The position numbers and the translations under genes are program-made. Below are positions 9,787 to 20,815 of a stretch of 64,000 nt of DNA, in pieces. Numbering within the stretch: the first letter of the stretch is position 1; every line of letters starts with the position of its first letter. The notes below the pieces were generated by a model. It saw nothing but the letters and a program-made list of their open reading frames with translations. It did not search any database and was not told the DNA's origin. Origin of the DNA: Arthrobacter sp. zg-Y1110 (GTDB taxonomy: Bacteria; Actinomycetota; Actinomycetes; Actinomycetales; Micrococcaceae); the NCBI RefSeq assembly GCF_025244865.1, contig NZ_CP104272.1, forward strand, positions 1,612,001-1,676,000, given 5' to 3'.

Positions 9787-9853
9787 CCCATAGCACCAAC
9801 TCCTTGTCCGGGCAGGAACGGCCCGGGCTCAAGCAGGACAGGACACAAAGCTC

Positions 9854-11212
9854 ATGATCGGGAAGTCGGAACAGGCACAGGCAGCCGGAGCTGCCGCAGA
9901 AACCGGAACCGGAAGCGTTACGGAGGCCTTCCTGAACGGGGGAGTCTCGTCCCTGCGGCACGCGCCCGGTCCGTACTTCGGCGAGTACGGCGGCCGTTGG
10001 ATGCCCGAGTCCCTGATCGCTGCCCTGGATGAGCTGGAAGACACCTTCGAGAAGGCCAAGGCCGATCCCGAGTTCACCGCCCAGGTGGCTGACCTGAATA
10101 AGAATTACTCCGGCCGCCCGTCGCTGCTCACCGAGGCCAAACGCTTCTCGGAGCACGCCGGCGGAGTGCGGATCTTCCTCAAGCGCGAAGACCTCAACCA
10201 CACCGGATCCCACAAGATCAACAACGTCCTGGGCCAGGCCCTGCTCGCCAAGCGGATGGGCAAGACCCGCGTCATTGCCGAAACCGGCGCCGGCCAGCAC
10301 GGCGTGGCCAGCGCCACCGCAGCAGCACTGCTCGGACTGGAGTGCGTGGTCTACATGGGCGCCGAGGACTGCCGCCGCCAGGCACTGAACGTGGCCCGGA
10401 TGGAGCTGCTCGGTGCGAAGGTCATCCCGGTGACCAACGGCTCCCAGACCCTCAAGGACGCCATCAACGAGGCACTGCGGGACTGGGTCGCCAACGTTGA
10501 CAGCACCCATTACCTGCTGGGCACCGCGGCGGGGGCGCACCCCTTCCCGGCCATGGTCCGCTACTTCCACGAAGTCATCGGCGAAGAGGCCCGCGCCCAG
10601 ATGCTGGAGCAGGCCGGCCGGCTGCCGGACGCGGTGTGTGCCTGCATCGGCGGCGGTTCCAACGCCATCGGCATCTTCCACGGCTTCCTGGACGATCCCG
10701 AGGTGAAGATCTACGGCTTCGAGGCCGGCGGCGACGGCGTCGAAACCGGCCGACACGCCGCCACCATCACCCTGGGCCGGCCCGGCGTGCTGCACGGCGC
10801 CCGCTCCTACCTCATGCAGGACGACGACGGCCAGACCGTCGAATCGCACTCCATCTCCGCCGGCCTGGACTACCCGGGCGTCGGACCCGAACACGCCCAC
10901 CTGGCCGACATCGGGCGGGTCAGCTACGAGCCGATCACCGATGCCGAAGCCATGGACGCCTTCCAGCTGCTCTGCCGCACCGAGGGCATCATCCCCGCCA
11001 TCGAGTCCGCGCACGCCCTGGCCGGCGCCATCAAGGTGGGCCGGCGGCTCGCTGAGGAGGCCGGCTCCGACGGAAATGTTTCCGGGAAGATTGTCCTGGT
11101 AAACCTTTCCGGGCGCGGGGACAAGGACGTGGCCACCGCCGCCGAATGGTTCAACCTGCTGGACGAGCGCTCAGCCGAAGCCGAAATCGGCAAAGAAGGG
11201 GAACAGCTTTGA
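9854..11212 (+). CDS. trpB: Tryptophan synthase beta subunit TrpB
   Basis: A 452-residue PLP enzyme condensing indole with serine. The core starts at [16 protein letters not shown] near residue 41. The PLP lysine is in [13 protein letters not shown] near 115-127, [10 protein letters not shown] near 144 and the phosphate loop GGGSNAIG near 265-272. It ends in LSGRGDKD. An N-terminal stretch of about 40 residues precedes the core; an internal start cannot be excluded, but ATG 9854 has AGGA upstream. The last codons overlap the TTG start of trpA. Confidence 0.95.
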   Translation: MIGKSEQAQAAGAAAETGTGSVTEAFLNGGVSSLRHAPGPYFGEYGGRWMPESLIAALDELEDTFEKAKADPEFTAQVADLNKNYSGRPSLLTEAKRFSEHAGGVRIFLKREDLNHTGSHKINNVLGQALLAKRMGKTRVIAETGAGQHGVASATAAALLGLECVVYMGAEDCRRQALNVARMELLGAKVIPVTNGSQTLKDAINEALRDWVANVDSTHYLLGTAAGAHPFPAMVRYFHEVIGEEARAQMLEQAGRLPDAVCACIGGGSNAIGIFHGFLDDPEVKIYGFEAGGDGVETGRHAATITLGRPGVLHGARSYLMQDDDGQTVESHSISAGLDYPGVGPEHAHLADIGRVSYEPITDAEAMDAFQLLCRTEGIIPAIESAHALAGAIKVGRRLAEEAGSDGNVSGKIVLVNLSGRGDKDVATAAEWFNLLDERSAEAEIGKEGEQL

Positions 11213-12018
11213 GCACCGAGGTAATGCAGAGCAAGTCCGCGGCCGCGATTGACCGGGCCGCCGCCGAGGGGCGTGCCGCGCTGATCGGCTACCTGCCCGC
11301 CGGCTTCCCCACCGTGGAAGCCACCATCGCCGCAGGCATCGCCCTGGCGGAAAACGGTGCGGACCTGATCGAAATCGGCATCCCGTATTCCGACCCGGTG
11401 ATGGACGGCCACGTCATCCAGGCCGCAACCACCCAGGCGCTGGCGGACGGCTTCCGCGTGGCGCAGGTGTTCGACGTCGTTGCCGGCATCACCGCAGCCA
11501 CCGACGCCGCCGTCCTGGTGATGACCTATTGGAACCCGGTCGTCCGGATGGGCGTGGATGAGTTCTCCCGCCGCCTGGCCGAAGCCGGGGGAGCAGGGCT
11601 GATCACCCCGGACCTCGTCCCGGATGAAGCCTCCGAATGGCTCGAAGCCTCCGACAAGTACGGCCTCGACCGGGTGTTCCTGGTTGCCCCGTCCTCCACG
11701 GAAGCCCGGATGAAGAGCACCGTGGCCGCCAGCCGCGGCTTCGTCTACGCCGTCTCGATCATGGGCGTCACCGGTGCCCGGGACAGCGTCAGCGACGCCG
11801 CCCAGAGCGTGGTCAGCGCCGCCCGCGCCGCCGGCGCCCAGCGCGTCTGCGTGGGCCTGGGGGTCTCCCGCGCCGAACACGTGCGCGAAATCGGCGCCTA
11901 CGCCGACGGCGTCATCGTAGGCACGGCCCTGGTGGCCGCCCTGCGCGACGGCGGCACCGACGCCGTCGCCACCCTTACCCGTGACCTCAGCACCGGAGCC
12001 CCGAAGGCCAGCAAATGA
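11209..12018 (+). CDS. trpA: Tryptophan synthase alpha subunit TrpA
   Basis: A 269-residue TIM barrel that cleaves indole-3-glycerol phosphate and channels indole to Trp[12 protein letters not shown] near 25-35 and [15 protein letters not shown] near 53-67 carry the catalytic Glu55 and Asp66. GVTGAR and the phosphate-binding C-terminal loops follow. The start is taken as TTG 11209, which overlaps the trpB stop by 4 nt and has GAAGGGG upstream; ATG 11224 is an alternative giving a five-residue shorter protein. The stop overlaps the lgt start as ATGA. Confidence 0.94.
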   Translation: MSTEVMQSKSAAAIDRAAAEGRAALIGYLPAGFPTVEATIAAGIALAENGADLIEIGIPYSDPVMDGHVIQAATTQALADGFRVAQVFDVVAGITAATDAAVLVMTYWNPVVRMGVDEFSRRLAEAGGAGLITPDLVPDEASEWLEASDKYGLDRVFLVAPSSTEARMKSTVAASRGFVYAVSIMGVTGARDSVSDAAQSVVSAARAAGAQRVCVGLGVSRAEHVREIGAYADGVIVGTALVAALRDGGTDAVATLTRDLSTGAPKASK

Positions 12019-13049
12019 ACCCGATGTCCGTGTACGCCAGCATCCCCAGCCCGCCTGCCGATTTCAGCAGCTTCTCGCTGGGACCGCTGACCATCCACGC
12101 GTACGCGCTGTGCATCCTGGCCGGCATCATCCTGGCCCTGTGGATGACGTCCGTGCGCTGGAAACGGCGCGGACTGCCGGAAGACGCCGTCTGGGACATC
12201 TCCATCTGGGCCATCCCGTTCGGCATCATCGGCGGACGGCTGTACCACGTGTTCTCCTCACCGGACGCGTACTTCGGTCCGGACGGCGACCTGTCCCTCA
12301 TTCCGCAGATCTGGCTGGGCGGACTGGGCATCTGGGGTGCGGTGGCCCTCGGCGCCGTCGGCGCCTGGATCGGCTGCCGCCGTGCGGGCATCAAGCTCTC
12401 CACGTTCGCCGACGTCGGCGCCCCCGGCCTGCTGCTGGCCCAGGCCGTGGGCCGCTGGGGCAACTGGTTCAACCAGGAACTCTTCGGCTCCGAAACGGAC
12501 GCGCCCTGGGGCCTCGAGATCGACGCCGACAACGCCAACTTCCCCGACGGCGCCGCACCCGGCACCACGTTCCACCCCACGTTCCTCTACGAGTCCCTCT
12601 GGAACCTGGCCGGCGTCGCCCTGCTCCTGCTGCTTGACCGCCGCTTCCGGCTCCGCGGCGGCCGCCTGTTCTGGATCTACGCCGCCTTCTACACCGCCGG
12701 ACGGCTCTGGATCGAGCTCCTGCGCATTGACGATGCCGAAATGATTACGCTGCTCGGCGTCACACAACGCCTCAATGTGTGGACCAGCCTGCTGATCCTG
12801 ATTGCCTCCATCGCAATGTTCATTTACCTGACTTTCAAGGCCCGCAAGGGCGGGGAGGGCTCGCTTTACCTGCCGGGCCACGAACCCGCACCTCAGGGCG
12901 GTATTACCGCCGCAGATAACAAGAACGAAACAGAAGCCGGGAATGCGGAATCGGCATCAACCGAACGCCCCGTGCGTGCTAATCTCGCAGAGACAAAAAC
13001 CGAGGAGTCCCTTCCTCACCGGTCCAAGGACAACGGACCTTCTGCCTGA
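12015..13049 (+). CDS. lgt: Prolipoprotein diacylglyceryl transferase Lgt
   Basis: A 344-residue integral membrane enzyme attaching diacylglycerol to the lipobox cysteine of prolipoproteins. About seven hydrophobic segments are visible. The conserved GGRLYHV near 75-81 and GRWGNWFNQELFG near 151-163 are Lgt signatures, as is the HPTFLYES segment near 193-200. A hydrophilic tail of about 60 residues after 285 is rich in Glu, Ala and Thr, as seen in actinobacterial Lgt. ATG overlaps the trpA stop by 4 nt. It is the last gene of the operon; at least two lipoproteins in this window (38185 and 60902) are substrates. Confidence 0.94.
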   Translation: MNPMSVYASIPSPPADFSSFSLGPLTIHAYALCILAGIILALWMTSVRWKRRGLPEDAVWDISIWAIPFGIIGGRLYHVFSSPDAYFGPDGDLSLIPQIWLGGLGIWGAVALGAVGAWIGCRRAGIKLSTFADVGAPGLLLAQAVGRWGNWFNQELFGSETDAPWGLEIDADNANFPDGAAPGTTFHPTFLYESLWNLAGVALLLLLDRRFRLRGGRLFWIYAAFYTAGRLWIELLRIDDAEMITLLGVTQRLNVWTSLLILIASIAMFIYLTFKARKGGEGSLYLPGHEPAPQGGITAADNKNETEAGNAESASTERPVRANLAETKTEESLPHRSKDNGPSA

Positions 13050-13072
13050 CCCTTCGGGTTACCCTCGAAGGC

Positions 13073-13116
13073 GCTGCAGGCGGAGCCACATTGACGTGGC
13101 GCCAGGCGGCTGCAGC
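13073..13116 (+). terminator. Nested hairpin after lgt
   Basis: GCTGCAG (13073-13079) pairs with CTGCAGC (13110-13116) around an inner GCCAC/GTGGC hairpin (13085-13089 and 13096-13100). It lies 24 bp beyond the lgt stop and has no T-run. It could be a terminator or part of a structured gltB leader. Confidence 0.45.
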
Positions 13117-13191
13117 ACCGGGACACCCCTCCGGAAAAGCGGCGGTTAACGGCACCAGGGATTCCCAGTAAAAACCGGATCAGTTTCCGGG

Positions 13192-13219
13192 TTTACCGGG
13201 GCGAAGTGAGCCGTAAAAT
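13192..13219 (+). promoter_or_regulatory. Promoter candidate for gltB
   Basis: TTTACC (13192-13197), a 16-bp spacer and TAAAAT (13214-13219) would give a leader of about 85 nt before the gltB ATG. Confidence 0.45.
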
Positions 13220-13310
13220 CAATCAACGCCGCGGAGCATCCCCTCGTGGATTCCGCAGGGGCCAGCGCTGTCCCCTCCCAACGCTCTACTAGGGGGAAGG
13301 ACTCACTCTT

Positions 13311-16300
13311 ATGACTGATTCCCTGTCTGCTTTTCCGACCACGGTGGTGTCACCGTTCACCCGCTTCGCCGCGCTCCCGGAGGATTCCGGCCTGTACCGT
13401 GCCGAGAACGAAAAGGACGCCTGCGGCCTGGCCGTCATAGCCACCCTGCAGGGCGAGCCCACCCACGGAATTGTCGACGCCGCCCTGGCCGCCCTGCGCA
13501 ACCTCGAGCACCGCGGTGCCGTGGGCGCCGATGAAGGTACCGGCGACGGCGCCGGCCTCCTGACCCAGGTCCCGGACGAATTCTTCCGCGCAGTAGTGGA
13601 CTTTGAACTTCCCGCGGCCGGAGGCTACGCCGTCGGCACCGCCTTCCTGCCCACCGAGGACCGTGAGCAGCACACCGCACGCGCCGGCGTCGAGCTCATT
13701 GCAGCCAGCGAGGGCCTGCGGGTGCTGGGCTGGCGCGAGGTGCCCATTGTGGCCGAACTCGTGGGAGCCATGTCCCGGGCCTGCATGCCGTACTTTGTCC
13801 AGGTGTTCCTGGCCCCGGAAGAGGGGACCGGAACCGCGGACCTGGACGCCCGGGCCTTCCGCGTCCGGAAGCGTTCGCAGAACAAGTTCGGCGTGTATTT
13901 CCCCTCGCTGTCCTCTCGGACCATGGTCTACAAGGGCATGGTGACCACCGCGCAGCTGGAACCGTTCTTCCCGGACCTGTCCGACCCGCGGTTCAAGACC
14001 CGGCTGGGCATTGTCCACTCCCGCTTCTCCACCAACACCTTCCCGTCCTGGCCCCTGGCCCAGCCGTTCCGCGCCATCGCGCACAACGGCGAGATCAACA
14101 CGGTCAAGGGCAACCGGAACTGGATGCGCGCCCGGCAGTCGCAGATGAAGAACCCGCTGCTGGGACAGACCCCGGAAGAGCTCTTCCCCATCTGCACCCC
14201 CGGCGCTTCGGACTCCGCGTCCTTCGACGAGGTGGCCGAACTGCTGATGCTCTCCGGCCGGCCCATCACCCACGCGATCATGATGATGATCCCGGAGGCC
14301 TGGGAAAACCACGCAACCATGGACCCGGCCCGCCGGGCGTTCTACCAGTACCACTCCATGCTGATGGAACCGTGGGACGGTCCCGCCGCCGTGGCCTTCA
14401 CCGACGGCGTGCAGGTGGGTGCGGTGCTGGACCGCAACGGTCTGCGTCCCGCCCGCTACTGGGTGACCGACGACGGCCTGGTGGTCCTGGCGTCCGAGGT
14501 GGGCGTGGTGGACATTGACCCCGCCAAGGTGGTCCGCAAGGGCCGCGTCTCGCCGGGCAAGATGTTCCTGGTGGACACCGCCGAGGGCCGGCTGATCGAA
14601 GACGAAGAGATCAAGGCCGAGGTTGCCGCGGCCAACCCGTGGGCGGAATGGGTGAAGGAAAACCAGGTCCGCCTGGAGGAACTGCCCGAACGCGAGCACG
14701 TGCTGCACACCAAGGCCTCCATCAACCGCCGGCAGCGGACCTTCGGCTACACCGTGGAGGAACTGCGGATCCTGCTGGGTCCCATGGCCCGCACCGCCGC
14801 CGAACCGCTCGGCGCCATGGGCTCCGACACCCCCATCGCCGTGCTCTCCAAGCGGCCGCGGCTGCTCTTCGACTACTTTGTGCAGTCCTTTGCCCAGGTC
14901 ACCAACCCGCCGCTGGATTCCATCCGCGAGGAACTGGTCACCTCCCTGCAGGCCTCGATTGGCCCCAACGGGAACCTGCTGTCCCTGAAGCAGGTGAAAA
15001 CCAGCCAGGTTGCGCTGAAGTTCCCGGTAATCAACAACGACGAGCTCGCCAAGATCGCCAACCTCACCGACGACGACGGCGACCGGATAGCGCTGAAGGT
15101 CCGCGGCCTCTACCGTCCCGAAGGCGGCGAAGCCGAACTCCGGGCAAGGATCAGCGAGATCTGCGAAAAGGTTTCCGGTGCAGTGAACCGCGGGGTGCAG
15201 TACATCGTGCTCTCGGACCGGGATTCCAATGCCCAGTGGGCACCCATCCCCTCCCTGCTGCTGCTCTCCGCGGTCCATAACCACCTGCTCAAGAGCGCCA
15301 ACCGCACCAAGATCTCCCTGCTGGTGGAGGCCGGCGACGTCCGCGAGGTCCACCACGTGGCCCTGCTGATCGGCTACGGCGCCTCCGCCGTGAACCCGTA
15401 CCTGGCCATGGAAAGCTGCGAGGAACTGGTCCGCAACGGCGACATCACCGGTGTCACCGGCGAAGAGGCCGTGGCCAACCTGATCAAGGGCCTGGGCAAG
15501 GGCGTCCTGAAGATCATGTCCAAGATGGGCATTTCCACCGTCGCGTCCTACTGCGGCGCGCAGACCTTCGAGGCGCTCGGCCTGGGCCAGGAACTGGTGG
15601 ACGAGTTCTTCCACGGCACCCAGACCCAGCTCGGCGGCGTCGGCCTGGACGTGATCGCCGCCGAAGCCGCTGCCCGGCACGCCGAGGCGTACCCGAGCGA
15701 CGGCGTGGAGGAACCGCACCGCGCCCTGGACAACGGCGGCGAATACCAGTGGCGCCGCGAAGGACCGCCGCACCTCTTCAACCCCGAGACGGTCTTCCGG
15801 CTGCAGCACGCCACCCGCGAACGCCGGTATGACGTGTTCAAGGCCTACACCAACGGCGTGAACGACCAGTCCAGGAACCTGATGACGCTGCGCGGGCTGC
15901 TGGATTTCCGTACCGGTGACCGCACACCCGTGCCGCTGGACGAGGTGGAGCCCGTCTCCAGCATCGTGAAGCGCTTCTCCACCGGCGCCATGAGCTACGG
16001 CTCCATCTCCCAGGAAGCGCACGAGACGCTGGCCATTGCGATGAACCGGCTGGGCGCCAAGTCCAACACCGGCGAGGGCGGCGAAGACCCGGAGCGGCTG
16101 CTGGATCCCGAGCGCCGCTCGGCCATCAAGCAGGTGGCCTCCGGCCGGTTCGGCGTCACCAGCCTGTACCTGACCAACGCGCAGGACATCCAGATCAAGA
16201 TGGCCCAGGGCGCCAAGCCCGGCGAGGGCGGCCAGCTGATGGCCCAGAAGGTCTACCCGTGGGTGGCCCGCACCCGCCATTCGACGCCCGGCGTCGGGCT

Positions 16301-17900
16301 GATCTCCCCGCCGCCGCACCACGACATCTACTCCATCGAGGACCTCGCGCAGCTGATCTATGACCTGAAGCGCTCCAACCCCAGCGCCCGGGTGCACGTG
16401 AAGCTGGTATCCGAAGCCGGGATCGGCACCGTGGCGGCCGGCGTGACCAAGGCGAAGGCCGACGTCGTGCTGATCTCCGGGCACGACGGCGGCACGGGCG
16501 CCTCGCCGCTGAACTCGCTCAAGCACGCCGGAGCTCCCTGGGAACTCGGGCTGGCCGAGACGCAGCAGACCCTGATGCTCAACGGCCTGCGGGACCGGGT
16601 GGTGGTCCAGGTGGACGGCCAGCTCAAGACCGGCCGCGACGTTGTGATGGCGGCGCTGCTGGGCGGCGAGGAATTCGGCTTCGCCACCGCGCCGCTGGTG
16701 GTCTCCGGCTGCGTGATGATGCGCGTCTGCCATCTCGACACCTGCCCGGTGGGAGTGGCCACGCAGAACCCGGAACTGCGGGCCCGGTTCAGCGGCAAAC
16801 CGGAGTTCGTGGTGAACTTCTTCGAGTTCATTGCCGAGGAGATCCGCGAAATCCTTGCCGAACTCGGGTTCCGGACCCTCGAGGAGGCCATCGGCCGCAC
16901 CGAGCTCCTGGACACCCAGGCCGCGGTCGACCACTGGAAGGCCGACGGCCTGGACCTGGAACCGATCCTTCGAGGACCCGAGGTGGATCCCGGTGCGCCG
17001 CTGCGGAACATGGTGCAGCAGAACCACGAACTCGATCTGCACTTCGACAATAAGCTCATCGAGATGAGCGCCGACGCGCTGCAGAACCGGGCGCCGGTGC
17101 GGATTGCGCTGGACGTAGTCAACACCGACCGGTCCGTGGGCACCATGCTCGGGCACACGGTCACGAAGACCTTCGGCGTGGACACCCTGGCTCCCGACAC
17201 CATCGACATCACCCTTACCGGCCAGGCCGGGCAGTCGCTCGGCGCGTTCCTGCCCGCCGGTATCACGCTGCGGCTGTTCGGCGACTCGAACGACTACGTG
17301 GGCAAGGGCCTGTCCGGCGGCCGGATCATCGTCCGCCCGGACCGCGGGAACGTCTTCGCAGCCGAACGCAACGTCATTGCCGGGAACGTGATCGGCTACG
17401 GGGCCACCAGCGGCGAAATGTTCCTCAGCGGCCAGGTGGGCGAACGCTTCCTGGTGCGCAACTCCGGGGCCACCGCCGTCGTCGAAGGCATCGGCGACCA
17501 CGGCTGTGAGTACATGACCGGCGGGCAGGCCCTGATCCTGGGGCCCACGGGCCGGAACTTCGGCGCGGGGATGTCCGGCGGCACCGCGTTTGTGGTGGAC
17601 CTGGAACCCGCCCGCGTCAACAAGGAGTCCCTGGAGCGCGGCGAGCTGCTGCTCGATGCCCCGGACGCCGAGGACGTCGACATCATCCGCGGGCTGCTGG
17701 TCCGGCATCTGGAGGAGACCGGCTCCGACCTGGCCCAGAAGATGCTGGAGAGCTTCGAGGACACGGTTTCCCGTATTACCAAGGTGCTTCCGCGGGACTA
17801 CGCGGCAGTGCTCGGCGCCCGCGCCTCCGCCGCCGAAGCGGGACTGGATCCCGACGGCGCCGAGGCCTGGAACAAGATTTTGGAGGTTACCGGTGGCTGA
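13311..17900 (+). CDS. gltB: Glutamate synthase large subunit GltB
   Basis: A 1,529-residue cytoplasmic enzyme making two glutamates from glutamine and 2-oxoglutarate. A 37-residue propeptide precedes Cys38 in KDACGLAV, the N-terminal nucleophile of the glutaminase domain (to about 430). The FMN/2-oxoglutarate barrel covers roughly 830-1210. It includes GGTGASP, and [18 protein letters not shown] near 1133-1150 supplies the three cysteines of the 3Fe-4S cluster. The C-terminal beta-helix with GXGXG repeats is near 1280-1480. ATG has GGGGGAAGG upstream. gltD overlaps its end by 8 nt. Confidence 0.97.
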   Translation: MTDSLSAFPTTVVSPFTRFAALPEDSGLYRAENEKDACGLAVIATLQGEPTHGIVDAALAALRNLEHRGAVGADEGTGDGAGLLTQVPDEFFRAVVDFELPAAGGYAVGTAFLPTEDREQHTARAGVELIAASEGLRVLGWREVPIVAELVGAMSRACMPYFVQVFLAPEEGTGTADLDARAFRVRKRSQNKFGVYFPSLSSRTMVYKGMVTTAQLEPFFPDLSDPRFKTRLGIVHSRFSTNTFPSWPLAQPFRAIAHNGEINTVKGNRNWMRARQSQMKNPLLGQTPEELFPICTPGASDSASFDEVAELLMLSGRPITHAIMMMIPEAWENHATMDPARRAFYQYHSMLMEPWDGPAAVAFTDGVQVGAVLDRNGLRPARYWVTDDGLVVLASEVGVVDIDPAKVVRKGRVSPGKMFLVDTAEGRLIEDEEIKAEVAAANPWAEWVKENQVRLEELPEREHVLHTKASINRRQRTFGYTVEELRILLGPMARTAAEPLGAMGSDTPIAVLSKRPRLLFDYFVQSFAQVTNPPLDSIREELVTSLQASIGPNGNLLSLKQVKTSQVALKFPVINNDELAKIANLTDDDGDRIALKVRGLYRPEGGEAELRARISEICEKVSGAVNRGVQYIVLSDRDSNAQWAPIPSLLLLSAVHNHLLKSANRTKISLLVEAGDVREVHHVALLIGYGASAVNPYLAMESCEELVRNGDITGVTGEEAVANLIKGLGKGVLKIMSKMGISTVASYCGAQTFEALGLGQELVDEFFHGTQTQLGGVGLDVIAAEAAARHAEAYPSDGVEEPHRALDNGGEYQWRREGPPHLFNPETVFRLQHATRERRYDVFKAYTNGVNDQSRNLMTLRGLLDFRTGDRTPVPLDEVEPVSSIVKRFSTGAMSYGSISQEAHETLAIAMNRLGAKSNTGEGGEDPERLLDPERRSAIKQVASGRFGVTSLYLTNAQDIQIKMAQGAKPGEGGQLMAQKVYPWVARTRHSTPGVGLISPPPHHDIYSIEDLAQLIYDLKRSNPSARVHVKLVSEAGIGTVAAGVTKAKADVVLISGHDGGTGASPLNSLKHAGAPWELGLAETQQTLMLNGLRDRVVVQVDGQLKTGRDVVMAALLGGEEFGFATAPLVVSGCVMMRVCHLDTCPVGVATQNPELRARFSGKPEFVVNFFEFIAEEIREILAELGFRTLEEAIGRTELLDTQAAVDHWKADGLDLEPILRGPEVDPGAPLRNMVQQNHELDLHFDNKLIEMSADALQNRAPVRIALDVVNTDRSVGTMLGHTVTKTFGVDTLAPDTIDITLTGQAGQSLGAFLPAGITLRLFGDSNDYVGKGLSGGRIIVRPDRGNVFAAERNVIAGNVIGYGATSGEMFLSGQVGERFLVRNSGATAVVEGIGDHGCEYMTGGQALILGPTGRNFGAGMSGGTAFVVDLEPARVNKESLERGELLLDAPDAEDVDIIRGLLVRHLEETGSDLAQKMLESFEDTVSRITKVLPRDYAAVLGARASAAEAGLDPDGAEAWNKILEVTGG

Positions 17901-19350
17901 TCCACGCGGATTCTTGAAGGTACGCGAGCGGGAAACGCAGCCGCGGCGTCCGGTGCCGGTGCGCATCATGGACTACAAGGAAGTCTACGAAGCCCAGGAA
18001 AAGGGCGTGCTGCAGGCCCAGGCCGGACGCTGCATGGACTGCGGCATCCCGTTCTGCCACCAGGGCTGCCCGCTGGGCAACCTCATTCCGGAGTGGAATG
18101 ACCTGACGTGGCGGGACAAGGGCGCGGAGGCCATTGAACGGCTGCACGCCACGAACAACTTCCCGGAGTTCACCGGCCGGCTCTGCCCGGCCCCCTGCGA
18201 GGCGTCCTGCGTGCTGGGCATCAACCAGCCGCCGGTCACCATCAAGCAGGTGGAGGTCTCCATCATCGACGAAGCCTGGGGTGAGGGATGGGTAACCCCT
18301 CATCCGCCGGAGCGGCTGACCGACCGCACCATCGCCGTCGTCGGCTCCGGCCCCGCCGGGCTGGCCGCTGCGCAGCAGCTCACCCGTGCCGGCCACACCG
18401 TGGCCGTGTATGAGCGGGATGACCGGATCGGCGGGCTGCTGCGCTACGGCATCCCGGATTTCAAGATGGAAAAAATCCAGGTGGACCGCCGGCTGGAGCA
18501 GATGCGCGCCGAAGGCACCCGCTTCCGCACCGGCGTCGAAGTGGGCAAGGACATCAGCTGGGAGCAGCTGCGCCGCCGCTACGATGCCGTGGTGATTGCC
18601 ACCGGCGCCACCGTGCCCCGGGACCTGCCCATCCCGGGCCGGGAACTGTCCGGCGTGCATTTCGCCATGGACTACCTGGTGCAGTCCAACCGTGCCGTGG
18701 CCGGGGACAACGTGAAGAACCAGATCAGCGCCGAGGGCAAGCACGTGGTGATCCTCGGCGGCGGAGACACCGGCGCGGACTGCCTGGGCACTGCGCACCG
18801 CCAGCAGGCCGCGTCGGTGACCACGCTGGCGATCGGCCAGCAGCCGCCCGCCGAGCGGGCCGCGCACCAGCCGTGGCCGATGTACCCCACGCTGTTCGAG
18901 ATGGCCAGCGCCCACGAGGAAGGCGGGGAACGCACGTTCCTGGCATCCACCGTGGAGTTCGTGGGGGAGGACGGGAAGCTCACCGGGGTGAAGGTGGCCG
19001 AGACGGAATTCGTGGACGGCCGGCGGCTGCCGCGGGCCGGTACCGAGCGGATTATTCCGGCGGACCAGGTTTTCCTGTCCCTGGGCTTCACCGGGCCGGA
19101 ACCGGCCGGGCTGGCGGAACAGGTCAACGCGGAGTTCGACGACCGCGGCAACGTGGCCCGCGACGGCTACTACATGACCGGAACCCCGGGGGTCTTCGCC
19201 GCCGGTGACGCGGGGCGCGGGCAGTCCCTGATTGTCTGGGCCATCGCGGAGGGACGGGCCGCCGCGGCCGCCGTCGACCAGTGGCTGATGGGCTCCACCC
19301 GGCTGCCCGCACCCGTGGCACCGACGGACCGGGCTATCGCCGTGTTGTAG
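17893..19350 (+). CDS. gltD: Glutamate synthase small subunit GltD
   Basis: A 485-residue FAD/NADPH subunit passing electrons to GltB. The N-terminal cysteine region ([17 protein letters not shown] near 47-63 and [10 protein letters not shown] near 98-107) binds two 4Fe-4S clusters. The FAD motif [15 protein letters not shown] is near 150 and the NADPH motif [13 protein letters not shown] near 288. GTG 17893 is chosen over upstream in-frame codons: it has GGAGG 6 nt before it and gives the normal N-terminus [13 protein letters not shown]. The 8-nt overlap with gltB implies coupled translation and equal subunits. Confidence 0.96.
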   Translation: MADPRGFLKVRERETQPRRPVPVRIMDYKEVYEAQEKGVLQAQAGRCMDCGIPFCHQGCPLGNLIPEWNDLTWRDKGAEAIERLHATNNFPEFTGRLCPAPCEASCVLGINQPPVTIKQVEVSIIDEAWGEGWVTPHPPERLTDRTIAVVGSGPAGLAAAQQLTRAGHTVAVYERDDRIGGLLRYGIPDFKMEKIQVDRRLEQMRAEGTRFRTGVEVGKDISWEQLRRRYDAVVIATGATVPRDLPIPGRELSGVHFAMDYLVQSNRAVAGDNVKNQISAEGKHVVILGGGDTGADCLGTAHRQQAASVTTLAIGQQPPAERAAHQPWPMYPTLFEMASAHEEGGERTFLASTVEFVGEDGKLTGVKVAETEFVDGRRLPRAGTERIIPADQVFLSLGFTGPEPAGLAEQVNAEFDDRGNVARDGYYMTGTPGVFAAGDAGRGQSLIVWAIAEGRAAAAAVDQWLMGSTRLPAPVAPTDRAIAVL

Positions 19351-19363
19351 GAACCCTACGAAT

Positions 19364-19401
19364 AACGGCAGGCGTTGGAGATTCTTCCGGCGCCTGCTGT
19401 T
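19364..19401 (+). terminator. Terminator candidate after gltD
   Basis: GCAGGCG pairs with CGCCTGC and, across one mismatch, AAC with GTT; followed by GTTGTTG. It lies 14 bp past the gltD stop. Confidence 0.6.
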
Positions 19402-19479
19402 GTTGCGCTGTGCCTGCCGCGACATCGGATAGTGTGTCGGTGCACGTACACAAGCACACTTATGTTGGGGGACAGGAAA

Positions 19480-19938
19480 ATGGGGATTGCTCTTGCGATG
19501 CTGGTGATCGGGGCGGTGGTCGCCTTCGGGATCGCCGTGCTCGTGATCTACCTGATGAAGCTCGGCCAACTGAAACGGCACCCGGCCCGCCCCCGGATGG
19601 AGGTCCGGTTCAGCCCCAAAGGCCTCGGCGGATTGGCGCTGCTCGTTGGAGCGATGCTGCTGGCAGTCTGCTTGGGTCTGTTCCTGGTGGTCTATCGGGA
19701 CCTGCCCATCTTCGCAGTGACGTTCTCGCTCATATTGCTGGCCGGCACGGCACGTCCCTTCTACCTTTCCAAGGCAGGATTGCCCTTCGTTGTCGTCGGG
19801 ATTGGTGCAGAGTTGAACCCCAAGCCGGTTCCCACTCCGGTTTACGGGGGAGTGGCGGCGCCGCCCCGGTACCCGGGATTCGCCAACGCCCCGGCCGGTT
19901 ACACCCCTCCGCCGCCCCCGGCCCCGCACAAGCAGTAG
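19480..19938 (+). CDS. Small membrane protein of unknown function
   Basis: A 152-residue protein with three or four hydrophobic segments (about 3-25, 48-68, 72-88 and a weaker one near 105-118) and a C-terminal tail of about 35 residues rich in proline, alanine and glycine. ATG 19480 is chosen because GGGGGACAGGAAA precedes it; longer in-frame starts lack a ribosome-binding site. No domain is recognised. It stands alone between gltD and a very strong terminator, and it is likely an actinobacterial hypothetical. Confidence 0.7.
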   Translation: MGIALAMLVIGAVVAFGIAVLVIYLMKLGQLKRHPARPRMEVRFSPKGLGGLALLVGAMLLAVCLGLFLVVYRDLPIFAVTFSLILLAGTARPFYLSKAGLPFVVVGIGAELNPKPVPTPVYGGVAAPPRYPGFANAPAGYTPPPPPAPHKQ

Positions 19939-19960
19939 GTAAGCGCCGTCTGACTCAAAG

Positions 19961-19996
19961 CCCGGAGATCACTTAGGTGATCTCCGGGTTTTTTCT
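19961..19996 (+). terminator. Perfect intrinsic terminator
   Basis: CCCGGAGATCAC, loop TTAG, GTGATCTCCGGG (12 bp perfect) followed by TTTTTTC. Confidence 0.92.
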
Positions 19997-20017
19997 TTGC
20001 CGAAACCCCTTGCCCCA

Positions 20018-20059
20018 CCAGTACTTAGTGTTACTGTGTACTGGTAGATAGCAACACTA
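20018..20059 (+). promoter_or_regulatory. Two interleaved inverted repeats before padR
   Basis: CCAGTAC (20018-20024)/GTACTGG (20038-20044) and TAGTGTT (20026-20032)/AACACTA (20053-20059) overlap each other 21 bp before the PadR start. PadR proteins usually repress their own operon by binding a dyad, so this is the likely operator. Confidence 0.6.
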
Positions 20060-20079
20060 GGTAGATAGGCGCAACACCC

Positions 20080-20433
20080 ATGGGCAAGCAGATGACGGAG
20101 ATGCTCAAGGGGACCCTCGAAGGCATCATCCTGGGGATCCTCGCCGTTTCGCCGGCCTACGGCTACGACATCACGGCTCGGCTGCGCGAGCAGGGCTTCA
20201 CCGAGATTGCCGAGGGGACCGTGTATGCGCTTTTGGTCCGGATCGAGAAACGCGGGCTCGTCGACGTCGAGAAGGTTCCCTCGGAAAAGGGGCCGCCGCG
20301 GAAGGTCTATACCTTGAACACCCAGGGCGCCGAATACCTCGATGAGTTCTGGGGAACGTGGAGCTTCCTGGCTTCCCGGATCGAACAACTCCAACAGCAC
20401 GCCTCGCACCCGCATGAAGGAGACCCATCATGA
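20080..20433 (+). CDS. PadR family transcriptional regulator
   Basis: A 117-residue winged-helix repressor. LKGTLEGIILGILAVSPAYGYDIT near 6-29 and GFTEIAEGTVYALLVRIEKRGLV match the PadR N-terminal helix-turn-helix and wing; KVYTLNTQGAEYL follows. It lacks the long C-terminal domain of PadR subfamily 2. The start has only a weak ribosome-binding site. It heads a four-gene operon: its stop overlaps the DUF1048 gene by 4 nt, then come ABC ATPase and permease genes. This order is typical of PadR-controlled multidrug ABC exporters, in which ligand binding relieves repression. Confidence 0.88.
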   Translation: MGKQMTEMLKGTLEGIILGILAVSPAYGYDITARLREQGFTEIAEGTVYALLVRIEKRGLVDVEKVPSEKGPPRKVYTLNTQGAEYLDEFWGTWSFLASRIEQLQQHASHPHEGDPS

Positions 20434-20792
20434 CCGCCAAATGGATAGAACTGGTCACGGGACCGTTGGAGGAAAAAAGGCGCTGGCGCAGGTTCAAGCA
20501 GCGCAAGGAACAGCTGCCCGCCGGATACCGAAGGGCCATGGACGGCCTCGAACGCTACTTCATGTATGCGGCGCCGATTGCGAAGGGTGATGTCTACGTC
20601 CAGATGCTCGAAGACCTTGTTGATCTGGTGGAGCGTGCCGCTGTTGACGGCACCCCGGTCCGCAGCATTGTCGGTGAGGATCCTGTGGAGTTCGCGGAGG
20701 CCTTCATTGCGAATTACGCGGACGGCCAGTGGATCGACAAGGAGCGCAGGCGCCTTGTCGAGACCATCGACCGGTCCGCTGAAGAGGTATAA
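20430..20792 (+). CDS. DUF1048 protein
   Basis: A 120-residue, mostly helical, charged cytoplasmic protein matching DUF1048: WIELVTGPLEEKRRWRRFKQR at the N-terminus, LPAGYRRAMDGLERYFMY near 31-48, and a central YVQMLEDLVDLVERAA. Family members are typically encoded beside PadR regulators and ABC transporters, and their biochemical role is not established. ATG overlaps the padR stop as ATGA, so the two are probably made together. A partner or accessory role for the PadR repressor is inference only. Confidence 0.82.
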   Translation: MTAKWIELVTGPLEEKRRWRRFKQRKEQLPAGYRRAMDGLERYFMYAAPIAKGDVYVQMLEDLVDLVERAAVDGTPVRSIVGEDPVEFAEAFIANYADGQWIDKERRRLVETIDRSAEEV

Positions 20793-20815
20793 AAACACCG
20801 GATTGGAGACCGGAG

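Noticed and set aside
13050..13310. Known riboswitch before gltB
   Set aside because: Structured, but no conserved core of a class I can recognise; reported only as an unexplained leader.
17590..17892. N-terminal extension of gltD into gltB
   Set aside because: The residues do not fit GltD; GTG 17893 has a strong ribosome-binding site.
13350..17969. A 1,539-codon open frame on the minus strand opposite gltB
   Set aside because: It is an antisense shadow created by extreme third-position GC; the plus strand encodes an unmistakable GltB with all cofactor motifs.
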